A stretch of DNA of 64,000 nucleotides from Stutzerimonas stutzeri (GTDB lineage: Bacteria; Pseudomonadota; Gammaproteobacteria; Pseudomonadales; Pseudomonadaceae): contig DDVX01000019.1 of the NCBI GenBank assembly GCA_002345575.1, forward strand, positions 349,932 to 413,931, read 5' to 3'. A model generated the notes under the pieces. The model was not told where the DNA came from and did no database searches. It saw only the letters and a list, made by a program, of their open reading frames with translations. Positions 54,472 through 62,393 of the stretch are shown here, in pieces (positions within the stretch are counted from its first letter, which is position 1; every line of letters begins with the position of its first letter). A program made the translations under genes and the position numbers.

Positions 54472-56523
54472 ATGAACGCCGTACTCAAAACCGAAGCCGT
54501 CGCCATCGAAGCCGCCGCCCCGCTGGAAATGGCCGACCCGTCCAAGAACCTGATTCTGGTTCCGCTCTCGCAGTTGCTGCCGCGCCGCTCCAAGCGCAAC
54601 GCCCGCAAGATGCCGCGCCTGTCCATCCCCGAACTGGCCGCGAGCATTGCCCGCATCGGCTTGCTGCAAAACCTCATCGTCATCCTTTCCGCCGATGGCG
54701 AGACTTACGAGGTGGTGGCCGGCGATCGCCGCCTGACCGCCTTGAAGCTGCTGGCGAAGAAGAAGCGCATTCCCGCCGACTACGAAGTGCCGTGCCTGCT
54801 GGTGGCCGACGCTTCCGCCCGCACCGTCAGCCTTGCGGAGAACGTGCAGCGCGAGAACATGCACCCCGCCGACCAGTTCGCGGCCTTCGCCGCGCTGGTC
54901 AAGGAAGGACGCCCCATCGAGGACATTGCTGCCGACTTCGGCGTGTCCCCGCTGGTGGTGCAGCGCCGCTTGAAGCTGGCGAATGTCTCGCCGCGCCTCA
55001 TGGCCGACTATCGCGCCAGTGGCGTGACGCTGGAACAGTTGATGGCCCTGACCATCACCGACGACCACGCCGCGCAGGAAGCCGCGTTCTATGGTGCGCC
55101 GGAATGGCAGCGCAGCCCGTCCAAGCTGCGCGAGCGCCTGACCGAGCGCGAAATCGACGCCGCGCACGCGCTGGTGCGCTTCGTCGGACTGAACACCTAC
55201 CGGCAGGCAGGCGGCGGCATCCGCCGCGACCTGTTCGCGGAAGGCGATGCCGGAACCTACCTGACCGATACCGCAGTGCTGGAAACGCTGGTGCGCGACA
55301 AGCTGGCAACGCTGGCCGAGGACGTGCGCGCCGAGGGTTGGGCATGGGTGGAGGCCGTGCCGCATCTGGCCTACGAGGAACGGCAGGCGTTCCAGAACGC
55401 CCCGCGCCACCGCCGTGAGCCGACCAGCCGCGAGGCCCGCCGCATCGCCTCGCTGGAAAGCCGCCTCGAAAAGATCGACGCCGAGCTGGAAGAAGCCTGC
55501 GACGCCGAGGACGAGGCCAAGGCCGAGAAACTGGAACAGCGGCGCGATCAGGTGGTCGGCGAACTACAAGACGCGGAGGACGCCTTGCAAGGTTACGCTC
55601 CCGAGGTGCGCGAGGTGGCCGGTGCCATCGTCACCATCGACCGCAACGGCGAGGCCGTTATTCATCGCGGCCTGCTGCGCGAAGCCGAGGCCAAGGCGCT
55701 GCGCACGCTGGAAAAGCTGCGGCGCGGTTTCGGCAACACCGAAGGCGAAGCCGCCAACGACGAGCACGAGGACGCCGACGACGCACCCAAGGCCGCGAGC
55801 CTGTCCGATCGGCTGGCGCAGCGGTTGAGTGCCCACCGCACGGCGGCGCTGCAAATCGAAGTCGCGCGGCATCCGCACGTCGCGCTGGCCGCGCTGGTGC
55901 ATGGCATGGTGCAGACTGTCTTGCAGCCCGACGCCTACGGCGATGGCCTGCCGCTCGGCGTGCGCCTCACGGTGCAAGACCGGCTGGAAGGCATGGCCCC
56001 GGACTGGCCGGAATCGCCCGCTGCCGTGGCGCTGCGCGAACTGCAACAGGTGGCAGGTGAAGCCTTGCCGGAGGACAGCGCCGAACTGTTCGCCGCGCTG
56101 CTGGCGAAGTCGCAAGACGAACTGGTGCGGCTGCTGGCCGTGTGCGTGGCTTCCACGGTGGACGTGGTAACGCCCCGCGCCACGCCATACCAGCCCGGCG
56201 AGGAACTGGCGCAGGCCGTGGGCCTCGACATGGCCGCATGGTGGAAGCCGACCGCAGAAGGCTACTTCAAGCACGTTTCCAAGGCCGTGATTCTGGATGC
56301 CGTGGGCGAGTACGCACCCGAGCAGGCCAACCGGCTGGCGAAGTTGAAGAAGGCCGACATTGCCAGCGAAGCCGAGCGGCTGGCCGATGGCACGGGCTGG
56401 ATGCCCGCCATCTTCGAGGCCGCAGGCCCGCAGGACGCCGCGCAAGAGGCAGGCCCGGAGCAGAACGCCCCGGAGGATGCCGAGGCAATAGCGGATGAAC
56501 CCGCCGAGGCGCTGGCCGCTTGA
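54472..56523 (+). CDS. Large ParB-like partition/regulatory protein
   Basis: 683 residues, about twice the usual ParB length. The N-terminal ParB/Spo0J domain carries the CTP/nucleotide-binding motifs GDRRLTA and ENVQREN, followed by an HTH DNA-binding region (DIAADFGVSPLVVQRRLKLA). Then comes a coiled-coil-rich middle (about 320-370, very Glu/Lys/Arg-rich) and a roughly 250-residue C-terminal domain with no similarity I recognise. ParA lies 5.2 kb away downstream, so the two are not an adjacent parAB operon. CAAGGAG lies before the ATG. Confidence 0.88.
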   Translation: MNAVLKTEAVAIEAAAPLEMADPSKNLILVPLSQLLPRRSKRNARKMPRLSIPELAASIARIGLLQNLIVILSADGETYEVVAGDRRLTALKLLAKKKRIPADYEVPCLLVADASARTVSLAENVQRENMHPADQFAAFAALVKEGRPIEDIAADFGVSPLVVQRRLKLANVSPRLMADYRASGVTLEQLMALTITDDHAAQEAAFYGAPEWQRSPSKLRERLTEREIDAAHALVRFVGLNTYRQAGGGIRRDLFAEGDAGTYLTDTAVLETLVRDKLATLAEDVRAEGWAWVEAVPHLAYEERQAFQNAPRHRREPTSREARRIASLESRLEKIDAELEEACDAEDEAKAEKLEQRRDQVVGELQDAEDALQGYAPEVREVAGAIVTIDRNGEAVIHRGLLREAEAKALRTLEKLRRGFGNTEGEAANDEHEDADDAPKAASLSDRLAQRLSAHRTAALQIEVARHPHVALAALVHGMVQTVLQPDAYGDGLPLGVRLTVQDRLEGMAPDWPESPAAVALRELQQVAGEALPEDSAELFAALLAKSQDELVRLLAVCVASTVDVVTPRATPYQPGEELAQAVGLDMAAWWKPTAEGYFKHVSKAVILDAVGEYAPEQANRLAKLKKADIASEAERLADGTGWMPAIFEAAGPQDAAQEAGPEQNAPEDAEAIADEPAEALAA

Positions 56524-56538
56524 CCCGCGCCGAAGGCA

Positions 56539-56564
56539 AGCGCCCCGGCCTCGACCGGGGCGCT
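56539..56564 (+). terminator. Strong GC hairpin after the ParB-like gene
   Basis: AGCGCCCCGG / CCGGGGCGCT, 10-bp perfect stem with loop CCTCGA. There is no T tract; it lies between the stop codon and the next gene's ribosome binding site. Confidence 0.5.
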
Positions 56565-56584
56565 TCGCTGGAAGGAGAAGCCCC

Positions 56585-56794
56585 ATGACCCGCACCACCA
56601 TTAGCCGCCCGCGCATGGCGGCGATCTACGCCGCTGGCACGGTACGCGCCCGCCGTTGGAACGGCGATGGCGACGTGCGCGGCTACCGCCCGCCCTCGGG
56701 CTGGACGGCCTGCGCCGACCTCACCGACATTCACCCCATCACGGGCCGCGCCTTGCCGCGTGCCGTGTGGTGGCTCATCGAGACGAAGGAATAA
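56585..56794 (+). CDS. Small ICE protein, unknown function
   Basis: 69 residues, rich in Arg and Trp (RPRMAAIYAAGTVRARRWNGD; ALPRAVWWLIETKE). AAGGAGAAG lies 8 bp before the ATG, which strongly supports translation. Follows the ParB-like gene after a strong hairpin. A basic tryptophan-rich profile would fit a small nucleic-acid-binding or structural protein, but no family was recognised. Confidence 0.65.
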   Translation: MTRTTISRPRMAAIYAAGTVRARRWNGDGDVRGYRPPSGWTACADLTDIHPITGRALPRAVWWLIETKE

Positions 56795-57897
56795 CCGCGA
56801 TCAGCACCGCGCCCAGGCCGTTCCGTCCTGGGCGCGGTGGACGCAAAAATCCGGGCGCGGCAGTGGCCGCGCCCGGTGTTCAAGGCCACCAGCCGAATCG
56901 GCACGCCGCCGCCCTCGCGGCAGCTCAGACGGCGGCGTTGACGTGACCGGGCTTCCCGCCCGGTAATGGCAGGCCCGTATGGGCCTGCAAGCCGTAGCGC
57001 CCGCCGTGCGCGGGAATCACCAGCGGTTTTCGGCTTGCCGCGTGCATACCTCGCAGCGTAGGGCCGCGCCCATTTCATCAGAGGCATGTCCGCGTTTCCT
57101 GCTTAGAAATCTGGAACGGCCTGGGCGTGTCGGCGCATAGCGCCGCCGGGCTTTCGGGCTACGCCCCGTGCCGTCTTTGCCGTCACGGCCATTCGGCTTC
57201 AATCCCTCACGCCTTCGCGCCTGCGGCGCTGCGCGCTTCGCTTGCCTCCAGGGGAAAGCCCTGCGAGCTATCCCCGCCGCGCGATGCTTGGCGCCCCTCG
57301 ATGCTGCCGAACCGGCTGCGCCGGATCGGCCCGCCCAACGTCCCGCCGCGATGGACGGGACGCTGGCGAACACGCTGGCGCTTGCTGCGGCAGGTTGTGC
57401 AGGTGCGTGCCGTCCTCAACGCTGGCGGTTCCTGCCCATCACGTCACGAAGGACGGTTCACGGACAACCCGCCCGGTATCGCTATGGAGCTTCCACGCCA
57501 CGCCTCAAGACCGGCGCCGCAAGGTATGGCGGGGGCGTTCTCGCCTGTCGTTGCGGGGTTGACCTGGCCCGCGTCAGCGGGCGAGCCGGAGAAGCCTTCG
57601 GGCGGGGATGCCGAGTCGGCCCCATCTCCTTTCGGAGCGGTTCGGCCCAAGGCGTCCTTGTCTCGTTGTGAATCCTGGCGGGGGCGCGGCTGCGCCTCGG
57701 GCTTCATGGCTGCAACCGTCCGGCGAAAACAATTTCCCCGCCGCTGCGCGGCTTCCTCGCGCAGCAAATTCTTTTCGCCTCCCGGCTCTCCACTGCGTTT
57801 CGACCGCAAGCGGTGCAGCCAGCCCGTCCCCCGCCGGCCGGATCACAACAAGGACGCGATGGGCGCGAACCTTGTTCAACCGAAAGGAGAAATCATC
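56795..57897. other. 1.1-kb gene-free G+C-rich region with repeat copy E
   Basis: No frame here looks coding. Contains the inverted repeats GCGCCCAGG-type near 56809, a GCCGGGCGGGAAGC-type stretch around 56945, repeat copy E (57225-57331) and, further down, only low-information G+C-rich sequence. The last 20 bp hold the DUF736 ribosome binding site (AAAGGAGAAA). Possible roles: structured RNA, an origin of transfer or a decayed gene. Confidence 0.65.
57225..57331. repeat. Intergenic repeat copy E
   Basis: Near-identical to copy C, including the 18-bp core (57229-57246) and the CCGGC-TGC-GCCGG stem-loop. 4.3 kb from copy C in the same orientation. Confidence 0.9.
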
Positions 57898-58212
57898 ATG
57901 GCCAACATCGGCACCTTCACCGCAGACAAAGACGGCTTCACCGGCACGCTGCGCACCCTGACGCTCAACGTCAAGGTCAAGCTGGTTCCCAACGACAAGG
58001 GCAGCAGCGAGAACGCCCCCGACTTCCGCCTCCAGGCCGCCGGCCACGACATCGGCGCGGCGTGGAACAAGACCAGCGAGGCCGGGCGGGAATACAAGTC
58101 CGTGACCCTCGACGATCCTTCGTTCCCGGCTCCGGTCTATGCCCGCCTGATCGAAGGCGAGGACGGTACGCACGACCTGATCTGGTCGCGCAGCAAGCCC
58201 CAGGCGGCGTGA
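57898..58212 (+). CDS. DUF736 family protein
   Basis: 104 residues of the DUF736 family, found in ICEs and plasmids of proteobacteria. It begins MANIGTFTADKDGFTGTL and continues with SENAPDFRLQ and IGAAWNKTS, as usual in the family; C-terminal region ends in DLIWSRSK. Function unknown. AAAGGAGAAA precedes the ATG at 57898; longer frames upstream are spurious. Followed by a 12-bp stem hairpin. Confidence 0.88.
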   Translation: MANIGTFTADKDGFTGTLRTLTLNVKVKLVPNDKGSSENAPDFRLQAAGHDIGAAWNKTSEAGREYKSVTLDDPSFPAPVYARLIEGEDGTHDLIWSRSKPQAA

Positions 58213-58218
58213 CCGCCG

Positions 58219-58248
58219 CAGCGCCCCGCCCATCGCGGCGGGGCGCTG
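58219..58248 (+). terminator. GC hairpin after DUF736 gene
   Basis: CAGCGCCCCGCC / GGCGGGGCGCTG, 12-bp perfect stem with loop CATCGC. No T tract. Confidence 0.5.
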
Positions 58249-58275
58249 TGCTGCTGTTCGCAGCACATCACCACG

Positions 58276-58581
58276 TCACGCGCGCGGCTTCGCCGCGCCG
58301 CGCTCCTTCAGCACCGCCTCCAGCTCCCGGCGCACCTGCGCCAGCAGCTCGTCGGCCTTGTGCGGGCTGTCGCCCGCGTAGGCCAGCGTCAGCAGCGTGA
58401 GCGGGTGGATCTCCATCACCTCGCACAGCTCGGCCAGCTTATGCAGGGTCGGGCTTTTCAGGTCGCGTTCGAGGGTGCTCATATAGGTGCGGCTGGACAC
58501 GTCAGAGAAGGCTTCCTGGCTCAAGCCACGCGCCTTCCTGACTGTCTTCAACGCCTTCGCCAATGAGTTCCCAGCCGCCAC
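58276..58581 (-). CDS. XRE-family HTH regulator
   Basis: 101-residue DNA-binding protein with an N-terminal HTH_3 domain (residues about 5-65: LAKALKTVRKARGLSQEAFSDVSSRTYMSTLERDLKSPTL split over the helix-turn-helix) and a C-terminal helix. The only minus-strand gene of the visible ICE part, divergent from the second DUF2958 gene, so it may repress either promoter from the CTATAG palindromes between them. A likely control gene of ICE functions; its target is unproven. Confidence 0.85.
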   Translation of the reverse strand: MAAGNSLAKALKTVRKARGLSQEAFSDVSSRTYMSTLERDLKSPTLHKLAELCEVMEIHPLTLLTLAYAGDSPHKADELLAQVRRELEAVLKERGAAKPRA

Positions 58582-58621
58582 CTATGGTTTCCCTCGAAAA
58601 ACCAAGATGACAGCCCATTGC

Positions 58622-58645
58622 GCCCTATAGGGCTACAATCTATAG
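58622..58645. promoter_or_regulatory. Candidate operator of the XRE regulator (two CTATAG sites)
   Basis: Perfect 12-bp palindrome GCCCTATAGGGC (58622-58633) and a second CTATAG at 58640-58645, with 15 bp between the centres. Located between the divergent XRE gene and the DUF2958 gene. Assignment to the XRE protein is inferred from position. Confidence 0.5.
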
Positions 58646-58821
58646 TGTTCATTTGGTGTTCTACGTTTTCGTGCCTTTACGGAAATCCGCATTTGCTGGT
58701 TCCAGCAAAGCCACGCAAGCGCATCCGTGCTTGCACACGAAGGCGTAAATCCGGTTTGGCGGTTCTGCGCTTGGGCGTGAAACCGCATCCGTGCATCATT
58801 GGATTTGTGGGATTGCCAACC

Positions 58822-59172
58822 ATGCCCCAGCCACTCGCCACCGTCCCGGAGCGCGCGCAACTGCTCGCCAACGGCGAGGCTCGTGCCGCTGGCCAGGCCA
58901 TCGACCCGGTGCCCGTGGTGCGGCTGTTCACGCCGGACGCGCATGTGACCTGGCTGCTGGCCGCACTCGATCCCGCCGATGGCGACACCGCCTGGGGCCT
59001 CATCGACCTGGGAATCGGAATGCCGGCGCAAGGAACCGTCAAGCTGTCCGAGCTGGCTGGCATCGTCGGGCCGCATCAGCAGCCCGTGATGCGCGACCGC
59101 TACTTCCGGCCCACGCGCACGCTGTCGGAATACACCCGGCTGGCCGAGCGCGACGGGGCTATCCCGGACTGA
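58822..59172 (+). CDS. DUF2958 family protein (second paralogue)
   Basis: 116 residues. RAQLLANGEARAAGQ, VPVVRLFTPDAHVTWLLAALDPADGDTAWGLIDLGIG and a C-terminal LSEYTRLAERDGAI align with the gene at 52165. Divergence from the first copy is considerable, so it is an old duplication or separate acquisition. The ATG at 58822 was chosen because it aligns with the start of the paralogue. Divergent from the XRE gene. Confidence 0.82.
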   Translation: MPQPLATVPERAQLLANGEARAAGQAIDPVPVVRLFTPDAHVTWLLAALDPADGDTAWGLIDLGIGMPAQGTVKLSELAGIVGPHQQPVMRDRYFRPTRTLSEYTRLAERDGAIPD

Positions 59173-59481
59173 ACACAGCCTACTGTGACTTTTTCAGTCT
59201 GGTGTCATACCGGGCAGGTCTCAATCGAGATTCTTGCGGCGTAGCCGCGCCAGTCTGATCCAAACGGACATGATGCCTGACGCGGACTGCGGCAGGCTGG
59301 CCTGTACGGCGTCCCACGGGAGGGACGCTGCCGCCGCAGCATTGAGACGAATACCGCAACGCATCGGAGCCAGTCGGACTTGACAGCCCAACTATTCCCT
59401 TAACCCATTTCGTTCTGATGACACCGATGTAGCACGTAGTTCTTCCGTCGCGGCCAGTCCTGTTCGCAGGGAGGTTGCGTC
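59173..59481. other. 309-bp gap with possible promoter of the DUF2285 gene
   Basis: No gene seen. Holds a perfect hairpin GCGGC-GTA-GCCGC in the first third, repeated CAGTC motifs, and a consensus TTGACA at 59380-59385 (a good -10 is not visible). CAGGGAGG is the ribosome binding site at the end. Confidence 0.5.
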
Positions 59482-60252
59482 ATGGTCGATCGCAGCGCCG
59501 AGCACTGGTATCCGACTGCCGCGTATCTGTACGTGCTGCACTTGGACGACCTTGGGACGGCCTGGGAATATCTGCGCAGAAACCCCGATTACCGGCTCGA
59601 CTGGCTGCGCCATCATCGCCGGCCGAAAGCCGCGCAGCAGGCGGCGCATCGCTGGGGCTTGCGCCTGCTGGAAGATCCGGCGTTGGATGCGCGCGACGCG
59701 CATCCAGCCTGGTTGCCCGGCCATGTGGCCGTGGTGCAGCTCTATCCCGACGCCGATCCGCCGCAGTATGCTCCCGCGTTCACGTTTTGGCGCATTGCCG
59801 GGCACAAGCAACTGCTCCATGACGGCAAAGGGCTGGCGCTGATGGCGCACAGCCCAGGTCATTGCCTGCGCTTCGCGCTGGCGCCCGGCCTGGAAGACGG
59901 GATGGCTGTCGCCTATGCCCGCCGCGGCGGCGCCGCCGCACCTGCGCGCAACCATGCGCTCGGCGCGGCCCTGGCTTCTGCGAAGCCCAGGCCGGCACCC
60001 GCCGCGCTGCTTGAGCTACACACCTTGCAGGCGCTCGACGCAACCCTAGCGGGTGCGTCCTTGCGCGAGGTGGCCGAAGGCTTGTTCGGCGGCGATGCCG
60101 CAGCCGATTGGTACAGCGACGGCGGCCTGCGCTCCAAGGTACGCCGCTTGGTACGGCGCGGCGATGCGCTGATGCGCGGCGGCTATCGCCGCCTAGCACA
60201 GCTTCCGCCGCTTGAGAAGGGTCGTTTTGAGGACGACGCAAAACGGCCCTGA
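59482..60252 (+). CDS. DUF2285 (plus DUF6499-type N-terminal) ICE regulator-like protein
   Basis: 256 residues. N-terminal part WYPTAAYLYVLHLDDLGTAWEYLRRNPDYRLDW is the transcriptional-regulator-like domain of the family; C-terminal DUF2285 includes LLELHTLQALDATLAGASLREVAEGLFG and a basic KVRRLVRRGDALMRGGYR. The latter resembles a helix-turn-helix. Members are found next to AlpA and RepA genes in Tn4371-like and other ICEs, as here. A probable DNA-binding control protein; activity not shown. Confidence 0.85.
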   Translation: MVDRSAEHWYPTAAYLYVLHLDDLGTAWEYLRRNPDYRLDWLRHHRRPKAAQQAAHRWGLRLLEDPALDARDAHPAWLPGHVAVVQLYPDADPPQYAPAFTFWRIAGHKQLLHDGKGLALMAHSPGHCLRFALAPGLEDGMAVAYARRGGAAAPARNHALGAALASAKPRPAPAALLELHTLQALDATLAGASLREVAEGLFGGDAAADWYSDGGLRSKVRRLVRRGDALMRGGYRRLAQLPPLEKGRFEDDAKRP

Positions 60253-60335
60253 GCAGGACAGCTTGGTTTTCTGAGACTGCCTCCATCCGGTTGCGCTGTG
60301 TGGCCGGAGCTTTGAAAGCTATGGAGGTTCACACC

Positions 60336-60617
60336 ATGCGTCCCGCTCCTTTGCGGCCTGCCGCCACTGTCTCGACCGCTGCCGCGCAGCCCCAACGCTA
60401 TCTCACCAACGACGAAGCCGCCGAATACCTGCGCCTGTCGCCGCGCACGCTGGAAAAGCAGCGCGTGATCGGTGGTGGTCCGCGCTTTCGCAAGTTCGGC
60501 CGGCGCGTCATGTACGCCGTGGCCGACCTCGATGCCTGGGCCGCCGACCGCAGCTTCGAGACGACTTCCGATCCCGAGTACGCCGAGCACCACTCGGCCG
60601 ACAGCCGTGCGCGCTGA
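60336..60617 (+). CDS. AlpA/excisionase-like helix-turn-helix protein
   Basis: 93 residues. YLTNDEAAEYLRLSPRTLEKQRVIGGGPRF is a MerR-like winged HTH of the AlpA/Xis class, with VMYAVADLDAW after it. Such proteins act as excisionases or activators of integrase expression. ATGGAGGTT supplies a good ribosome binding site. Located between DUF2285 and repA and probably cotranscribed. Confidence 0.85.
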   Translation: MRPAPLRPAATVSTAAAQPQRYLTNDEAAEYLRLSPRTLEKQRVIGGGPRFRKFGRRVMYAVADLDAWAADRSFETTSDPEYAEHHSADSRAR

Positions 60618-60643
60618 TCGGCGGCGCGCGGCAGGCCATCACC

Positions 60644-61501
60644 ATGTCCAGCTCCGCGCTGCCGTTCCGGCAGCGGTCGTTGCAGGAGCGCGAACAGCTC
60701 GACCTGTTCCGCGCCTTGCCCGGCGACATGGCGCCGCGCGACAGCCAGGACTTGATGGCCTATCCGTTCTTCTCGCTCGGCAAGTCCAAGCGGGTCAAAC
60801 CCATCGACTTCCGCGCGGGCAACGTGACGATCCGCGTAGAGGGCACGCAGGAGCACGGCATCGCCACGATTTGGGATGCGGACGTGCTGATATGGGCGGC
60901 CTCGCAGATCGTGGAAGCGAAGGACGCGGGCCTGCGCCCGTCGCGGCTGATGCGCGCGACGCCCTACGAGATCCTGCGCTTCATCGGGCGCGGCAAGTCG
61001 CTGCGCGACTACCAGCGCCTCAAGGCCGCGCTGGATCGCCTGCAATCGACCACGGTGGCCACGTCCATCCGCGAGACAACAGGCCGGCGCCTGCACCGCT
61101 TTTCGTGGATCAACGAATGGAAGGAACTGGCCGATGCCAGCGGCACGCCGCTGGGCATCGAGCTGATCCTGCCGGACTGGTTCTTTGCCGGCGTGCTCGA
61201 CGCCGCGCTGGTGCTGACCATCGACCCGGCGTATTTCCGGCTCACCGGCGGCATCGAGCGGTGGCTGTACCGCCTGGTGCGCAAGCACGGCGGCAAGCAG
61301 GCATACGGCTGGCAGTTCGACTTTCGCTATCTGCACCAGAAGTCCGGCAGCACCGCGAAGCCCTACGACTTCGCCTGCGATCTGCGCGCGCTCGTCGCGC
61401 GGCAGTCGCTGCCCGGTTACGTCCTGGGCATCGAGCGGATGCCCGACAACGGCATGGAACTGCTGACGTTCCGGCCCGTGCCGCAGACGGCACGGGGATA
61501 A
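60644..61501 (+). CDS. Replication initiator protein A (RepA-type)
   Basis: 285 residues, RPA family initiator. The stretches DLMAYPFFSLGKSKRVKPI, SRLMRATPYEILRFIGRGKS and LTGGIERWLYRLVRKHGG are conserved in the plasmid and ICE RPA proteins; the second half looks like a winged-helix DNA-binding domain. It would bind the iterons directly downstream (61526-61589) to start replication of the excised circle. The function in ICEs is inferred. Confidence 0.88.
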   Translation: MSSSALPFRQRSLQEREQLDLFRALPGDMAPRDSQDLMAYPFFSLGKSKRVKPIDFRAGNVTIRVEGTQEHGIATIWDADVLIWAASQIVEAKDAGLRPSRLMRATPYEILRFIGRGKSLRDYQRLKAALDRLQSTTVATSIRETTGRRLHRFSWINEWKELADASGTPLGIELILPDWFFAGVLDAALVLTIDPAYFRLTGGIERWLYRLVRKHGGKQAYGWQFDFRYLHQKSGSTAKPYDFACDLRALVARQSLPGYVLGIERMPDNGMELLTFRPVPQTARG

Positions 61502-61525
61502 CTCCGGGAAAGCCTGTGAATGGTG

Positions 61526-61589
61526 TCGTGCTATCAGGCGTGCGGGGTATCGTGCTATCAGGCGTGGGACTATCGTGCTATCAGGCGTG
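61526..61589 (+). repeat. Three iteron-like direct repeats (candidate replication origin)
   Basis: TCGTGCTATCAGGCGTG occurs three times identically at 61526-61542, 61550-61566 and 61573-61589, with 7- and 6-bp spacers (period 24 and 23 bp, about two helical turns). They lie 24 bp behind repA. The arrangement is that of RepA-binding iterons. Confidence 0.8.
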
Positions 61590-61633
61590 CCGATCGGCCG
61601 CAAACCCGCGCCAGCACTGGGTTTGCGCGTCCT

Positions 61634-61663
61634 CTAACTTCCCTAACTTAGTTTCTCTAACTT
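61634..61663 (+). repeat. AT-rich CTAACTT repeats (candidate unwinding element)
   Basis: CTAACTT occurs at 61634-61640, 61643-61649 and 61657-61663 in the most AT-rich spot of an otherwise G+C-rich region, 45 bp after the last iteron. Candidate DNA unwinding element, or ParA/repressor site for the parA promoter. Confidence 0.6.
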
Positions 61664-61754
61664 TTAGTAGGGAAACGCCGCTGCGGTGGACAACCACCCC
61701 GCGGCCACAAACGCAGCAGCAAAAGCCCGGCTTTCCAACACGGAGGGCCGCGCC

Positions 61755-62393
61755 ATGATCGTCGCTCTGCTCAACCAGAAAGGCGGCGTGGGCAAGACCA
61801 CGCTCGCCACGCACATCGCCGGCGAGCTGGCGATGCGCGGTCAGCACGTCGTCCTGCTGGACGCCGACCCGCAGGGTTCATCGCTGGACTGGACACAGCG
61901 CAGAAGCCAGCAAGGCTTGCCACGGCTGTTCAGCGCCGTGGGCCTTGCACGCGAAACGCTGCACCAAGAAGCGCCAGAACTCGCCAGGCGGGCCGATCAC
62001 GTCGTCATCGACGGCCCGCCCAGGATCGCCGCCTTGGCGCGCTCCGCGCTGCTGGCGGCCGAGCGCGTGCTGATCCCCGTGCAGCCCAGCCCCTACGATC
62101 TGTGGGCCAGCGCCGAGATGGTGGCGCTGATCCGCGAGGCGCAAGTCTTTCGGCCCGCGCTGCGCGCGGCCTTCGTCATCAATCGGCGCGTCAGCACCAC
62201 CATCATCGGGCGCGAAGCGCGCCAGGCGCTCGCCGACCAGCCACTTCCTGCGCTGCGCGCGGAAGTGCATCAGCGCATCGTGTTCGCCGACAGCGTAGCC
62301 GCTGGCCGGCTTGCACGCGAAACGGCGCCCGACAGCACCGCCGCCCGCGAAATCACCGCGCTGGTGGATGAACTGTTGCGGTGGCCGACATGA
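61755..62393 (+). CDS. parA: ParA-family partition ATPase
   Basis: 212-residue short ParA of the type without N-terminal HTH. Deviant Walker A KGGVGKTT (residues 9-16, Lys9 and Lys14), Walker A' region VLLDADPQGSSLDW and Walker B VVIDGPP are present. Drives segregation of the replicated circle. The ATG at 61755 begins the family's conserved MIVALLNQKGG; longer frame rejected. The stop overlaps the next gene by ATGA. Confidence 0.93.
   Translation: MIVALLNQKGGVGKTTLATHIAGELAMRGQHVVLLDADPQGSSLDWTQRRSQQGLPRLFSAVGLARETLHQEAPELARRADHVVIDGPPRIAALARSALLAAERVLIPVQPSPYDLWASAEMVALIREAQVFRPALRAAFVINRRVSTTIIGREARQALADQPLPALRAEVHQRIVFADSVAAGRLARETAPDSTAAREITALVDELLRWPT

Noticed and set aside
53182..55410. 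742-codon minus-strand ORF
   Set aside because: It is a shadow of the DUF932 and ParB-like genes on the opposite strand, as expected for G+C-rich coding DNA.
57127..57897. Upstream extension of the DUF736 frame
   Set aside because: The family's conserved start MANIGTF with a strong ribosome binding site lies at 57898; the extension crosses repeat copy E and has no recognisable domain.
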